Shown here piece after piece: positions 1 through 8,695 of a stretch of 64,000 nucleotides of DNA. This DNA comes from Tectiglobus sp965223355 (GTDB lineage: Bacteria > Pseudomonadota > Alphaproteobacteria > Rhizobiales > Hyphomicrobiaceae). Position 1 is the stretch's first letter, and each line of letters opens with the position of its first letter. The notes under the pieces were generated by a model. That model was not told the origin of the DNA. It searched no databases and saw only the letters and a program-made list of their open reading frames with translations. The stretch is taken from contig CBDCWE010000003.1 of the NCBI GenBank assembly GCA_965223355.1, positions 3,968,001-4,032,000 on the forward strand. The letters run 5' to 3'. The translations under genes and the position numbers were made by a program.

Positions 1-684
1 ACGCTCAATGAAAACGCGCAAACGTTGTGGCAAAAGGCCAAGATCGCGCTCGAATATGCGCTGACGCGAGGCGGGCCGATGTCGATGGCGCCATCACAGC
101 TCGGTACATTTGCCAAATCTGATCCGTCGAGAGAAACCGCCAACCTGCAATATCACATTCAGCCATTGTCGCTCGACAAGTTCGGGGCGCCGCTGGATGC
201 GTTTCCGGCATTCACGGCAAGTGTTTGCAACGTTCGCCCAACCAGTCGCGGATACGTCCGGATCGTATCTCCCAAGCCCGCAGATGCGCCGGAGATCCAG
301 CCGAATTATCTGGCAACGGATGAGGACTGCCACGTCGCCGCGGATGCGATACGCCTGACGCGTCACATCGTGCGCCAGCCGGCATTACAGGCGCATTGCC
401 CGGAGGAGTTTCGGCCCGGTCCGGGCGTGCACGATGAAGATTTTGAAGGTTTGGTGCGTGCTGCGGGCGACATATCGACGACGATCTTTCATCCGGTCGG
501 GACCTGCCGGATGGGTAGCGATGACGGTGCGGTGGTCGATCCGCGGTTGCGCGTTCAAGGCATCGATGGTTTGCGCGTTGTCGACGCCTCGATCATGCCG
601 ACCATCACGTCCGGCAACACCAATTCCCCGACCCTCATGATCGCAGAAAAGGCCGCCGACATGATCGCCGAGGATTGGCGGTAA
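1..684 (+). CDS. GMC-family FAD-dependent oxidoreductase, C-terminal part (5' truncated by window)
   Basis: The frame is already open at the first base, so the true start lies upstream. What remains is the C-terminal substrate-binding and catalytic part of a choline-dehydrogenase-like GMC oxidoreductase. The family's C-terminal block is clear: an HPVGTCRMG segment with the catalytic histidine, then VVDPRLRVQGIDGLRVVDAS, then PTITSGNTNSPTLMIAEKAA, which closes the FAD site. Such enzymes oxidise alcohols to aldehydes in the cytoplasm. The substrate cannot be read from this fragment. Choline dehydrogenase, an alcohol dehydrogenase, or another GMC member are all possible. The family-A repeat follows the stop codon. 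Confidence 0.9.
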   Translation, partial: TLNENAQTLWQKAKIALEYALTRGGPMSMAPSQLGTFAKSDPSRETANLQYHIQPLSLDKFGAPLDAFPAFTASVCNVRPTSRGYVRIVSPKPADAPEIQPNYLATDEDCHVAADAIRLTRHIVRQPALQAHCPEEFRPGPGVHDEDFEGLVRAAGDISTTIFHPVGTCRMGSDDGAVVDPRLRVQGIDGLRVVDASIMPTITSGNTNSPTLMIAEKAADMIAEDWR

Positions 685-754
685 AGCGCCGTTTGTCCGG
701 GTTTTCAGGAGCTTGCGGCGGCGCAGCGGGTTGGTTCGAGCCAACTCTGAAAGA

Positions 755-890
755 CTACAGCAACCTGCCTTTATTCGGAATCGGAACGATCCCGAATAAA
801 GGCAGGTTGCTCGCCTCTAAAGTGGCGATCATCTTTGTGCTTTAAGTTGGAACCGCAAGAGCGGTTCCAACTTAAAGCACGATGATCTAG
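755..890 (+). repeat. Family A palindromic mosaic repeat, copy A1 (complete)
   Basis: This is a complete family-A element in plus orientation. It has hairpin 1 (20-bp perfect arms starting AGCAACCTGCC, extended inward past one mismatch), a small central hairpin CGCC/GGCG, and hairpin 2 (arms GTGCTTTAAGTTGGAACCGC, with a TTT bulge in the inner arm). The left edge reads CTAC and the right edge CTAG. The two ends are imperfect inverted repeats of each other. It lies in the gap between two convergent genes and could act as a bidirectional terminator. Confidence 0.9.
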
Positions 891-943
891 GGCCCGCGGA
901 CGCGAGCAATCTCCCGGGCAACCCGCATGTCATGCGGTTTGCT

Positions 944-2092
944 TCAATTGATCCGCAACGCATTGCGCGCCCAGTTCGGTCGTACCTCGGCACCGAAATA
1001 GCCCGCCGACGTAGCCTGCGACGGCGAATTGGCCGGCCGTGTGCCAGTGGCGGCGCCAAGTGCACCGATCGCCCGCCTCAGTCGGCCGGATCGCCAACGT
1101 TTGCGGCGCTGGGCGGCGGCCAGCTGCTTCGCCCGGCGCGCAGCGCGCCGAGGGTTGGCGCTCGGTAGCGAAATCAGCGGCGTGAAGTGGCCGTCACTGG
1201 CAATCAATTCAGGCGAGATCGCCAAATTGATGACAATCGTCGAATTGGTCGAATTGTTGGTCGGTGCCGGATTTGTGGCGGTGGCCGGCGGCTTGACGGG
1301 CGCTGCGGTTGTGGCGATCGTCTTGATCAATTTGGCGGCGGCGCGCAGTTTCGGCGTCCTGGTGTCGAGCCCGGAGCGGCTGGCGGCGTCATCGCGAGGC
1401 GGCGAGCCGGTGCGATGCGGCGAGCCGGTTGCCTGGTCAGCAACCACGACAACTTGATTGGCACGCGATGAAGCGCCGTGACGGGGCAACGACGGTGTCT
1501 TTTGATTTGACGGTATCGTTTGATTTGCGGTGTGAACCGCGCCCGGCGGCGTGTCAGCTGCCCGTGGCGCATCGCGCCCGGCGGTGCTCGGACTTACAAC
1601 CGGTGTGGTGCTGCCGATCGGCGGTTTCATCTTGGACTTTGTCTTAACCCAGGCCGCCACCGCGCTGGCCGGCCCGAACGACTTTAGCTCAGTTGGGCGA
1701 GGTGCCGGTGCAACGGTCGACGGCCTTGCCACCCGTGCCGCAGCAGGCTTGGGGCCGGATTTCGGAGCAATCGACTGGGCCGCCGGACCGGCGGTTTGCA
1801 GCGGCCCCGATGAGGCCTCATCTGCCGGCGACAGGGCGTAAACTTTAAAGGCTCCGAACGCCATTCTGGTCTTTGCGCTGTTTATGCCTTGCGCAGGTGG
1901 TGGGCGATCGGGATCCTGCTTGAGGGGTGATGAGAACCGGAACGCGCCGGTGTAGTCCAGCCGCAGGACAGTGTCAAAGTCCGCCGTTGCTTGAGATGCG
2001 AAGCCTAACGGCAGGAGAGCTAACAACATTCCCAGACCAAATGCGCAACGGGGCATGTTTTGAGCCCAACCTTGCACTCGAACATTTCGCAT
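944..2092 (-). CDS. Secreted Pro/Ala/Thr-rich protein of unknown function
   Basis: I do not recognise a family. The ATG chosen has an AAGGA Shine-Dalgarno seven bases upstream; an in-frame start nine codons earlier is less well placed. The product (382 aa) begins with a basic stretch and a hydrophobic core (CAFGLGMLLALLPLGFA), then a likely signal-peptidase site after ATA. A short segment (DFDTVLRLDYTGAFRF) is the only part that looks folded in the first 70 residues. Residues of roughly 80-270 are low-complexity and rich in Pro, Ala, Thr and Ser, as expected for a disordered linker or envelope spacer. The C-terminal part holds a hydrophobic stretch and then an Arg-rich tail. It is monocistronic and convergent with the GMC gene. 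Confidence 0.6.
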   Translation of the reverse strand: MRNVRVQGWAQNMPRCAFGLGMLLALLPLGFASQATADFDTVLRLDYTGAFRFSSPLKQDPDRPPPAQGINSAKTRMAFGAFKVYALSPADEASSGPLQTAGPAAQSIAPKSGPKPAAARVARPSTVAPAPRPTELKSFGPASAVAAWVKTKSKMKPPIGSTTPVVSPSTAGRDAPRAADTPPGAVHTANQTIPSNQKTPSLPRHGASSRANQVVVVADQATGSPHRTGSPPRDDAASRSGLDTRTPKLRAAAKLIKTIATTAAPVKPPATATNPAPTNNSTNSTIVINLAISPELIASDGHFTPLISLPSANPRRAARRAKQLAAAQRRKRWRSGRLRRAIGALGAATGTRPANSPSQATSAGYFGAEVRPNWARNALRIN

Positions 2093-2458
2093 GACTGGTT
2101 CCTTGGCTCGACGTTTCAAAAACTAAACTGAATGCAGGGCGGGCGGATTGGAATAGACACGGTCCATGCCGCTCTCACCCGCTATCTGGCACGTCGGGGG
2201 CGAGCCATTCCATAGCGATGCTGAAGATTGTATCTGTAAAGCTTAACAAGCCGTTAATTTTCGTCCTGTTTTGGGGTAGTGTTGGCGAATTGGTGGGCAA
2301 CAGCCTGCGATCTTTATATGCTTCATGCAAATTCATGCAAATTGTCAGATTGCGTCGTGCACGAGGCTGTTGCAAAGTGCGACGAAACGATGCCAAGTTT
2401 ATCCAAATCGTGATTGCATCACGATCGGCCATAGTTAACGAGCACCTCGGGAGGTCAG
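2093..2458 (+). promoter_or_regulatory. Intergenic control region upstream of the amino-acid transporter operon
   Basis: This 366-bp gap separates the divergent secreted protein from the transporter operon and is AT-richer than its surroundings. It holds a perfect tandem 10-bp repeat (TTCATGCAAA twice, 2322-2341), which could be a regulator site, and a good ribosome-binding site (GGGAGG) before the first operon gene. I see no convincing gene here. The assignment of a promoter is inference from the gap, the base composition and the divergent layout. Confidence 0.4.
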
Positions 2459-3238
2459 ATGGCGGAAGCGGCAGCGGTACAGGACGTGTCGAGTGAGGTG
2501 GAACCCCCTGCCATCTCGATGTCGGGTGTCAACAAGTGGTTCGGCGAATTTCATGTTCTGAGAGACATAAACCTCGGTGTCGCGCGGCGGGAACGGATTG
2601 TCATCTGCGGTCCGTCAGGCTCCGGAAAGTCGACGTTGATCCGCTGCATCAACCGGCTCGAGGAACACCAGCAGGGCCAGATCATCGTCGACGGCATCGA
2701 GTTGACCAACGATGTTCGCAACATCGATAAAATCCGCTCGGAAGTGGGCATGGTGTTCCAGAGCTTCAACCTGTTTCCGCATCTGACGGTGATGGACAAT
2801 CTGTGTCTGGCACCGCAATGGGTGCGCAAAGTTCCGCGCGCCGAAGCGGAAGAGATCGCGATGGACTTCCTCAATCGCGTCAAGATCCCCGAGCAGGCCA
2901 ACAAGTATCCAGGCCAGCTGTCGGGCGGTCAGCAGCAGCGGGTGGCGATTGCGCGGGCGCTGTGTATGCGTCCCAGAATCATGTTGTTCGATGAACCGAC
3001 CTCGGCGCTCGACCCGGAGATGGTCAAGGAAGTGCTCGACACCATGATCGAGCTTGCCGAGAGCGGCATGACGATGCTGTGCGTCACCCACGAAATGGGC
3101 TTCGCGCGATCGGTGGCGGACCGCGTGATTTTCATGGACGAGGGTGAGATCGTCGAGCAGGCGGCACCGGAAGAGTTTTTCAGCAATCCGAAGTCGGACA
3201 GGACGAAGCTGTTCCTCAGCCAGATCCTCGAACACTAG
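2459..3238 (+). CDS. aapP: General amino-acid ABC transporter, ATP-binding protein (AapP-like)
   Basis: This is the ATPase of a polar-amino-acid importer (259 aa), acting at the cytoplasmic face of the permease pair encoded downstream. Visible motifs are Walker A GPSGSGKST (51-59), the Q-loop in MVFQSFNLFPHLT, the signature LSGGQQQR (about 154), Walker B IMLFDEPTSALDP, and the switch histidine in CVTHEMGFA. The start follows a GGGAGG ribosome-binding site. In classical rhizobial loci the order is aapJ-Q-M-P with the ATPase last; here it comes first. AapP is the closest recognisable name, though BztD/GlnQ-type annotation would be equally defensible. Confidence 0.9.
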   Translation: MAEAAAVQDVSSEVEPPAISMSGVNKWFGEFHVLRDINLGVARRERIVICGPSGSGKSTLIRCINRLEEHQQGQIIVDGIELTNDVRNIDKIRSEVGMVFQSFNLFPHLTVMDNLCLAPQWVRKVPRAEAEEIAMDFLNRVKIPEQANKYPGQLSGGQQQRVAIARALCMRPRIMLFDEPTSALDPEMVKEVLDTMIELAESGMTMLCVTHEMGFARSVADRVIFMDEGEIVEQAAPEEFFSNPKSDRTKLFLSQILEH

Positions 3239-3337
3239 GGATTGCCAAGAGGTTCTCGAAAGCGGGGTGTTGCATGGTGTGAGACCATGCCCACGTTTTC
3301 GCGAGCGAGTTCACAACCAAAGGGAGGTCAAGAACTC

Positions 3338-4354
3338 ATGAGATCTACGTTGAAACTTGCCGTTCTCGCTGGTGCAGCGCTTGCTGTCACGGCGACCGGC
3401 GCGTTTGCCGGCAAGGACCTTGATGCGATCAAGGCCCGCGGCGAACTGCTCTGCGGTGTCAGCGGCGCACTTGGCGGTTTCTCATTACCGGATTCTAAAG
3501 GTGTCATGCAGGGGCTCGACGCGGACATCTGCCGTGCGATTGCTGCCGCCATTGGAACCAAGGTCAAGTTCGTTCCGTTGACAGCTCAACAACGCTTTAC
3601 GGGTCTGCAGTCGGGCGAGGTTGACATCCTCTCGCGCAACACGACCTGGACGTTGACGCGCGATACCGCGCTCGGCCTCAACTTCACTGCCGTCACCTAC
3701 TATGACGGTCAGGGCTTCATGGTGCCCAAGAAGCTTGGCGTGAAGAGCGCCAAGGAACTCGACGGTGCAACGGTTTGTGTGCAGCCGGGAACGACCACCG
3801 AACTCAACCTTGCGGACTACTTCCGCGGCAACAACATGAAGTATACGCCGGTGGTTATCGAAGGCACGCAGGAGACCAATGCTGCGTTCTTCGCCGGTCG
3901 TTGTGACGTGCTGACGACGGATGCTTCCGGTCTTGCGTCGGTGCGTGCCAATGACGCGCCGCAAGGCAAGTCGGACGACTATGTCATCCTGCCGGAAATC
4001 ATTTCCAAGGAACCGCTCGGTCCGGTTGTCCGTCATGGCGACGACCAGTGGCTCGACATCGTCAAGTGGGTCGTCTTTGCGCTCATCGAAGCTGAGGAGT
4101 ATGGCGTCACCCAAGCCAATGCCGACAAGATGGCTGGTGAATCAAAGAACCCGGGCATTCGGCGTCTGCTTGGCACCGACCCGGGCATGGGCAAGAACAT
4201 CGGTCTCGACGAAAAGTGGGCGCTCAGAGCCATCAAGGCGAAGGGCAACTACGGCGAGATCTGGGAGGCCAACATTCCGCCGCTCGGCCTGCCGCGTGGT
4301 GTGAACCAGCTGTGGTCCAAGGGCGGCATCATGTATGCGCCGCCGGTGCGTTAA
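3338..4354 (+). CDS. aapJ: General amino-acid ABC transporter, periplasmic binding protein (AapJ-like)
   Basis: This is the periplasmic solute-binding protein of the same importer (338 aa). I chose the ATG preceded by AAGGGAGG at ideal spacing; the frame is open further upstream but without a ribosome-binding site. A cleavable signal peptide is evident (positive n-region MRSTLK, hydrophobic core, AFA cleavage site). Mature sequence features typical of AapJ/BztA follow: LLCGVSGALGGFS near the N-terminus, a GLDADICRAIAAAIG ligand-binding element, and NTTWTLTRD. The length fits the family. A terminator-like hairpin right after the stop is likely to make this subunit more abundant than the permeases, as is common for binding proteins. 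Confidence 0.93.
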   Translation: MRSTLKLAVLAGAALAVTATGAFAGKDLDAIKARGELLCGVSGALGGFSLPDSKGVMQGLDADICRAIAAAIGTKVKFVPLTAQQRFTGLQSGEVDILSRNTTWTLTRDTALGLNFTAVTYYDGQGFMVPKKLGVKSAKELDGATVCVQPGTTTELNLADYFRGNNMKYTPVVIEGTQETNAAFFAGRCDVLTTDASGLASVRANDAPQGKSDDYVILPEIISKEPLGPVVRHGDDQWLDIVKWVVFALIEAEEYGVTQANADKMAGESKNPGIRRLLGTDPGMGKNIGLDEKWALRAIKAKGNYGEIWEANIPPLGLPRGVNQLWSKGGIMYAPPVR

Positions 4355-4373
4355 CGCACGAATGGCAAAGCCA

Positions 4374-4406
4374 GGCCGCATCGGGATTTCCGATGCGGCC
4401 GTTTTT
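4374..4406 (+). terminator. Intra-operon terminator/attenuator after aapJ
   Basis: A perfect 11-bp stem GGCCGCATCGG/CCGATGCGGCC with a 5-nt loop is followed at once by GTTTTTCT, the form of a Rho-independent terminator. It sits 20 bases after the binding-protein stop and about 65 bases before the first permease, so it probably terminates part of the transcripts and sets the subunit ratio. Confidence 0.85.
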
Positions 4407-4471
4407 CTATCGCGACGCCAGACCAACAACATCTGACATAACCAAAGCCGACACAACAAAAGCCGACTACA

Positions 4472-5665
4472 ATGACCGATATCACCGCAAACGGCCGGCG
4501 CGCACCGGCAAAAGCTTCGCGCTCACGCAGCATCTATGACAAAGAAGTGCAGGGCGTGATTTGGCAGGTCGTCACGGTTGTCCTGGTGATCGCCATAGGT
4601 TGGTATCTTTATTCCAACATGGTCCACAACTTGGAGATCCGTCAGATCCAAACGGGCTGGGATTTCCTGTGGCGGCCGTCGAGTTTCGACATTGGCGAAA
4701 GCCTGATTGAGTACTCGTCTTCGTCGCCGTACTGGAAGGCGCTCCTGGTCGGCGTGCTCAATACGTTCCGAGTCGCGATTGTCGGCTGTATTCTCGCGAC
4801 GATCCTCGGCGTCTTCGTCGGTGTTGCAAGTCTTTCGCGGAACTTCCTCGTCAACAAGATCACCGCCGCCTACATCCACATTCTGCGCAACGTGCCCGTC
4901 CTCCTGCAAATGATCTTCTGGGTGGCGGTGATGCATACCATGCCGTCGGTGCGCGATGCCAAGTCGGTGTTCGGCGCGGTCGCGAGCCAGCGCGGGCTCT
5001 ACATGCCGGTTCCGTCTGCGGATTTTGGCTGGACCACGGGGTTGATCGGATTGCTGGTCGCAATTGTTGCGATTTGGATCATGACGCGCTGGGCAAGGCA
5101 GCGCCTGCAGGCGACGGGGCAGACTTTTCCGGTGTTTTGGTGGAGCCTTGCACTGCTCATCGCGCTGCCGGTGTTCGGTTGGGCGCTCGGCGGTGCGCCG
5201 ACAACATGGGACATACCGCAACTCGGACGCTTCAATATTACGGGCGGCGTCAACCTGTCACCGGAATTTCTGGCAGTGCTGGTCGGGCTGACGCTTTATA
5301 CGTCGGCGTTCATCGGCGAGATCGTGCGGGCCGGCATCCTGTCCGTGCCCAAGGGCCAGGTTGAAGCTGCCCGCGCGCTTGGTCTGCGTGAAGCTGTGAT
5401 CATGCGCAAGATCATTCTACCCCAGGCTCTGCGCGTGATCGTTCCGCCGCAGACCAGCCAGTATCTCAACCTCACGAAGAACAGCTCGCTGTCGGTTGCG
5501 ATCGGTTATCCCGACCTTGTCAATACCGCCAACACGACCATGAACCAGACCGGTCAGGCGCCGGAAGGGATCCTCATCATCATGGTCGTCTATCTGTCGA
5601 TATCGCTGACCATTTCGCTGTTCATGAACTGGTACAACAAGTCGATCCAGCTGGTGGAGCGCTGA
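4472..5665 (+). CDS. aapQ: General amino-acid ABC transporter, permease (AapQ-like)
   Basis: This is an integral inner-membrane permease of the HisM/AapQ type (397 aa), longer than GlnP-type permeases as expected for the Aap/Bzt group. An N-terminal cytoplasmic tail precedes the first membrane span (about 29-47). Further hydrophobic spans flank a long periplasmic insert that is typical of AapQ. The EAA loop that contacts the ATPase is visible near 297-322 (EAARALGLREAVIMRKIILP). It forms a heterodimeric channel with the next gene product, three bases downstream. Confidence 0.92.
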   Translation: MTDITANGRRAPAKASRSRSIYDKEVQGVIWQVVTVVLVIAIGWYLYSNMVHNLEIRQIQTGWDFLWRPSSFDIGESLIEYSSSSPYWKALLVGVLNTFRVAIVGCILATILGVFVGVASLSRNFLVNKITAAYIHILRNVPVLLQMIFWVAVMHTMPSVRDAKSVFGAVASQRGLYMPVPSADFGWTTGLIGLLVAIVAIWIMTRWARQRLQATGQTFPVFWWSLALLIALPVFGWALGGAPTTWDIPQLGRFNITGGVNLSPEFLAVLVGLTLYTSAFIGEIVRAGILSVPKGQVEAARALGLREAVIMRKIILPQALRVIVPPQTSQYLNLTKNSSLSVAIGYPDLVNTANTTMNQTGQAPEGILIIMVVYLSISLTISLFMNWYNKSIQLVER

Positions 5666-5668
5666 GCC

Positions 5669-6745
5669 ATGGCCACTCCTGCAACGAAGCCCCCGATCAC
5701 CGCCGCCGGGCCGATCGCCTGGGCCAAGGACAACCTGTTCGGCACGGTCGGGAACTCCGTCATCACCATCGTCATGTTGGCGGTTTTGCTGCTCGTCATC
5801 CCGCCGTTTGTCGAGTGGGCGATCGTCAATGCGGTGTGGGTCGCTGACAACGCCGCCTGCCGCGCCGGCAGCGGCGCCTGCTGGGGTTTCATCAACGAAA
5901 AGTATCGCTTCATCTTGTTCGGGACCTACCCCTACGAGGAGCAGTGGCGGCCGTTCGTGATGCTGGCGATGATGCTGGCGTTGGTGTTGCTCACGCTCAA
6001 TACCAACAACTGGGGGCGCTGGCTGTGGATCGCGTGGGCCGTTGGTTTGCCGGTGATGTACGTCTTGATGCAGGGCGGCATCTTTGGCTTGACGTTTGTG
6101 TCGACGACGCAGTGGGGCGGATTTCCGCTGACGCTGATCCTGTCGGTGTTTGGGATTGTCGCATCGTTTCCGCTGGCGGTTGCCCTGGCGCTGGGCCGGC
6201 GTTCCAGTCTGCCGGCAATCAAGCTACTGTGCATCGGCTTCATCGAACTGATCCGCGGCGTGCCGCTGATCACGCTGCTGTTCATGGCAAGCTTGATGAT
6301 CAACCTGTTCCTGCCGTCGGGGATGAGTTTCGACAAGCTGCTCAGGGCACAAATCGCGATTATCATCTTTTCTGCAGCCTATACGGCGGAGGTGATCCGC
6401 GGAGGCCTGCAGGCGTTGCCCAAGGGCCAGGAAGAGGCGGCTGATGCACTCGGGCTGTCCTACTGGTACAAGATGATCTTCGTCATCCTGCCGCAGGCCC
6501 TGAAGCTGGTTATCCCGCCGATGATCAACAATTTCATCGGGCTGTTCAAAGACACGACGCTGGTCGCGATCATCGGTCTCTACGATTTCCTCGGCGCAAT
6601 TCGGGCGGCGACGTCGGACACGCAGTGGCGGGTTTTCACCCTTGAAGGTCTCGTCTTTGCAGCCATCGTCTACTTTATCTTTTGCTTCGGCATGGCGAGT
6701 TACGGGCGTTATCTGGAAGAACGTCTGAACACCGAGCGTCGATAG
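5669..6745 (+). CDS. aapM: General amino-acid ABC transporter, permease (AapM-like)
   Basis: This is the second permease of the importer (358 aa), starting three bases after aapQ and probably translationally coupled to it. It has an N-terminal span, a Cys-containing periplasmic insert (NAACRAGSGACWGFI) typical of AapM/BztC, and several further spans. Its EAA loop lies near residue 254 (EEAADALGLSYWYKMIF). The pairing of a longer Q-type and an M-type permease with one ATPase and one binding protein is the standard architecture of this uptake system for glutamate, aspartate and many other L-amino acids. Confidence 0.92.
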   Translation: MATPATKPPITAAGPIAWAKDNLFGTVGNSVITIVMLAVLLLVIPPFVEWAIVNAVWVADNAACRAGSGACWGFINEKYRFILFGTYPYEEQWRPFVMLAMMLALVLLTLNTNNWGRWLWIAWAVGLPVMYVLMQGGIFGLTFVSTTQWGGFPLTLILSVFGIVASFPLAVALALGRRSSLPAIKLLCIGFIELIRGVPLITLLFMASLMINLFLPSGMSFDKLLRAQIAIIIFSAAYTAEVIRGGLQALPKGQEEAADALGLSYWYKMIFVILPQALKLVIPPMINNFIGLFKDTTLVAIIGLYDFLGAIRAATSDTQWRVFTLEGLVFAAIVYFIFCFGMASYGRYLEERLNTERR

Positions 6746-6753
6746 GGGGCGTG

Positions 6754-7203
6754 ATGCGCACGAGCGCCAAGGCGAAGGCCGTCGGCATCAACCATGTCGC
6801 CCTCGAAGTCGGCGACATCGATGAAGCGCTCGCGTTCTATGGTGCGTTTTTGACGTTCGAGTTGCGCGGGCGCAGCGACACGATGGCGTTCATCGACCTC
6901 GGCGACCAGTTCATCGCGCTGCAATCCGGGCGCCGGCAAAGTCAGGACGCGCATCGCCATTTCGGCCTCGTCGTCGACAACAAGGACGTGGTGTGCGCGC
7001 GCCTCGGTGAGATGGGCATTGACATTGTCTCGGACCGCTTCCTCGATTTCTACGATCCCTGGGGCAACCGCATCGAAATCGTCGGTTACGACAGTATTCA
7101 GTTCAGCAAGACAGCTGCAGTTCTGAACGGCATGGGCCTCGGCGATCTTACCAAAACCGAAAGCGCGCGCCAGGAACTGCGCGACAAGGGCATGGCCGAT
7201 TAG
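6754..7203 (+). CDS. VOC-superfamily (glyoxalase/bleomycin-resistance fold) protein
   Basis: This small cytoplasmic protein (149 aa) has one VOC module. The first beta-alpha-beta unit reads INHVALEVGDIDEALAFYGAFL, with a conserved metal-ligand histidine, and the second half has HRHFGLVVDNK and the typical ending DPWGNRIEIVGY with the acidic ligand. The ATG follows GATAGGGGG. It starts eight bases after the last transporter gene, so it is probably the fifth gene of that operon. Its substrate is not deducible; lyase, dioxygenase or resistance functions all occur in this superfamily. Confidence 0.82.
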   Translation: MRTSAKAKAVGINHVALEVGDIDEALAFYGAFLTFELRGRSDTMAFIDLGDQFIALQSGRRQSQDAHRHFGLVVDNKDVVCARLGEMGIDIVSDRFLDFYDPWGNRIEIVGYDSIQFSKTAAVLNGMGLGDLTKTESARQELRDKGMAD

Positions 7204-7254
7204 AGCGTTTCGGAGTTAGCTCGAACCGGCCCACCATTGGCGGAAATCCTCCGG

Positions 7255-7424
7255 GGAACCTCTGATCACGTTACGGGTTTGCAAAGGGCAATGCCCTTTG
7301 GCGGGATCGTTAAGGGCAGAGCCCTTAACCAATCGCCGCTTGGCGGCGATCCTTGAGGGGCTTTCAGCCCCTCAAACACCCCGACCAGGGGTTGGACCCC
7401 TGGACCCCGGATTTGTTCACAGAC
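7255..7424 (+). repeat. Family B palindromic mosaic repeat, copy B1 (complete)
   Basis: This is the reference copy of the second intergenic repeat family. It is a chain of five palindromes: CAAAGGGCAATGCCCTTTG, then GTTAAGGGCAGAGCCCTTAA, then ATCGCCGCTTGGCGGCGAT, then TTGAGGGGCTTTCAGCCCCT, then a CCAGGGG/CCCCTGG stem. The left end is GGAACCTCTGATCA; the right end is a degenerate inverted version (TTGTTCACAGA). It lies between convergent genes. Any reading frame across it (a protein with a GLKAP-type repeat) is an artefact of the palindromes. Confidence 0.88.
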
Positions 7425-7461
7425 GATGGAACGGCGTGTTGGCAATGATTGTGTACCGGCA

Positions 7462-8565
7462 TCAGCCCAGCAGTGCTGCAACCTCGTCGGCGATCGATAG
7501 CGATGCCGTCAGGCCCGGGCTCTCGATGCCGAACAACATAACGAGATTGTCGTGGCCGTGCTCGGCCGGGCCGTGGATCATGAAATCCGGAACGGGCCCG
7601 CCCTCCTGGTAGAGTTTGGGGCGAATGCCGGTGTAGTCGGGATGCAGATTGTCCTCGTCGAGGCCCGGATAGTACGCGCGGATGAAGTCGAGAAATTTGG
7701 TCAGCTTTTCCGGCTCGAAGCGGTAATCGATCGCGTCGATCCACGCCAGGTCCGGGCCGAACTTGCAGCGCCCGCCAATATCGACGGTGGCGTGCAGGCC
7801 GAGCCAAGCGCCCTGCGGCATCGGATAGATGTGGCGCGAAAAGGGTGGCTTGCCGGACAGCGCGTAATACTGGCCCTTGGCATAGTAAGTGCGCGGCGGG
7901 CTATAGCCGGGCGCGTAGCGGCCCAATGTGTCGGCGAGCGCAGTGGCATGCAGGCCCGCCGCGGTAACCAGGCGTCGGCAGGTCACCGCGCTGGCATCTT
8001 CGAGCTCAATCGCGAACGGGCCGTTATCCGATTTGGTCAGGCGTTGGACCTTGGTTAAAAGTGCCGTTTGCGCACCATAGGTTTCGGCGTGCCCCTGCAG
8101 CGCCAGCATCAGCGCATGACTGTCGACAATGCCGGTTGAAGGTGACAGCAGTGCCCCCATGCAGCGGACTTCCGGTTCAATGGCTCGGACATCGTCCGGC
8201 GACAGGCGCACGAGATCATCGACGCCGTTGCCGGCCGCCGCCGCCTTGATCGCATCGAGGCGCGCGACCTGATCTTCGGTTGCGGCAACGATCAGCTTTT
8301 CGCAGCGCTTGTGGGCTACGCCGTTGTCGTGGCAGAACCGGTAGAGCTGCTTTTTGCCTTCGACGCAGTGGATCGCGCGCTTGCTCCCCTTTGGATAATA
8401 GATCCCGGCGTGAATGACCTCGCTATTGCGCGAACTGGTTTCCGAGCCAATCAGATCGTGCTGTTCGACAATCAGGACGTCCTGGCCTTTGAGCGCCAGT
8501 GCGCGGGCGATGGCGAGGCCGACAACGCCTGCTCCAACAACGATGGTCTCAACGTCCGTGTTCAT
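7462..8565 (-). CDS. FAD-dependent oxidoreductase, L-2-hydroxyglutarate oxidase (LhgO)-like
   Basis: This is a DAO-fold flavoprotein (367 aa). The N-terminal Rossmann FAD motif is IVVGAGVVGLAIARAL (about 8-23), with the acidic residue that ends the second strand (VLIVEQ). The next segment, SSRNSEVIHAGIYYPKGS, is characteristic of the L-2-hydroxyglutarate dehydrogenase/oxidase group, as is the C-terminal DYTGIRPKL. The likely reaction is oxidation of an L-2-hydroxyacid to the 2-oxoacid with electron transfer to quinone or oxygen; the exact substrate is inferred. The ribosome-binding site is weak. It is divergent from the SOS-type repair operon, whose LexA box lies about 140 bases upstream of this start. 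Confidence 0.78.
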   Translation of the reverse strand: MNTDVETIVVGAGVVGLAIARALALKGQDVLIVEQHDLIGSETSSRNSEVIHAGIYYPKGSKRAIHCVEGKKQLYRFCHDNGVAHKRCEKLIVAATEDQVARLDAIKAAAAGNGVDDLVRLSPDDVRAIEPEVRCMGALLSPSTGIVDSHALMLALQGHAETYGAQTALLTKVQRLTKSDNGPFAIELEDASAVTCRRLVTAAGLHATALADTLGRYAPGYSPPRTYYAKGQYYALSGKPPFSRHIYPMPQGAWLGLHATVDIGGRCKFGPDLAWIDAIDYRFEPEKLTKFLDFIRAYYPGLDEDNLHPDYTGIRPKLYQEGGPVPDFMIHGPAEHGHDNLVMLFGIESPGLTASLSIADEVAALLG

Positions 8566-8695
8566 GTGGGGGTGCTCATTTCCGTGTCGTCCTGTTTGGC
8601 CGGAGGTTTAAACGAGAAGCATTCGCGAACCAATCGCACTGCATCGCTGTGCGCCGCAAGTTTGATTGGCGCTGTGGACAGCCCGGCGATCCGAT

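Noticed and set aside
755..890. Interpretation of family A hairpins as simple intrinsic terminators
   Set aside because: The stems are far longer than needed, there is no U-tract, and complete copies include a shared terminal inverted repeat and TA edges; terminator activity may still be a side effect.
7255..7424. Small proteins (GLKAP and TIPPKG type) encoded across family B repeats
   Set aside because: The same peptide appears in several frames and copies because the DNA is palindromic; there is no ribosome-binding site and copies carry deletions that are not multiples of three.
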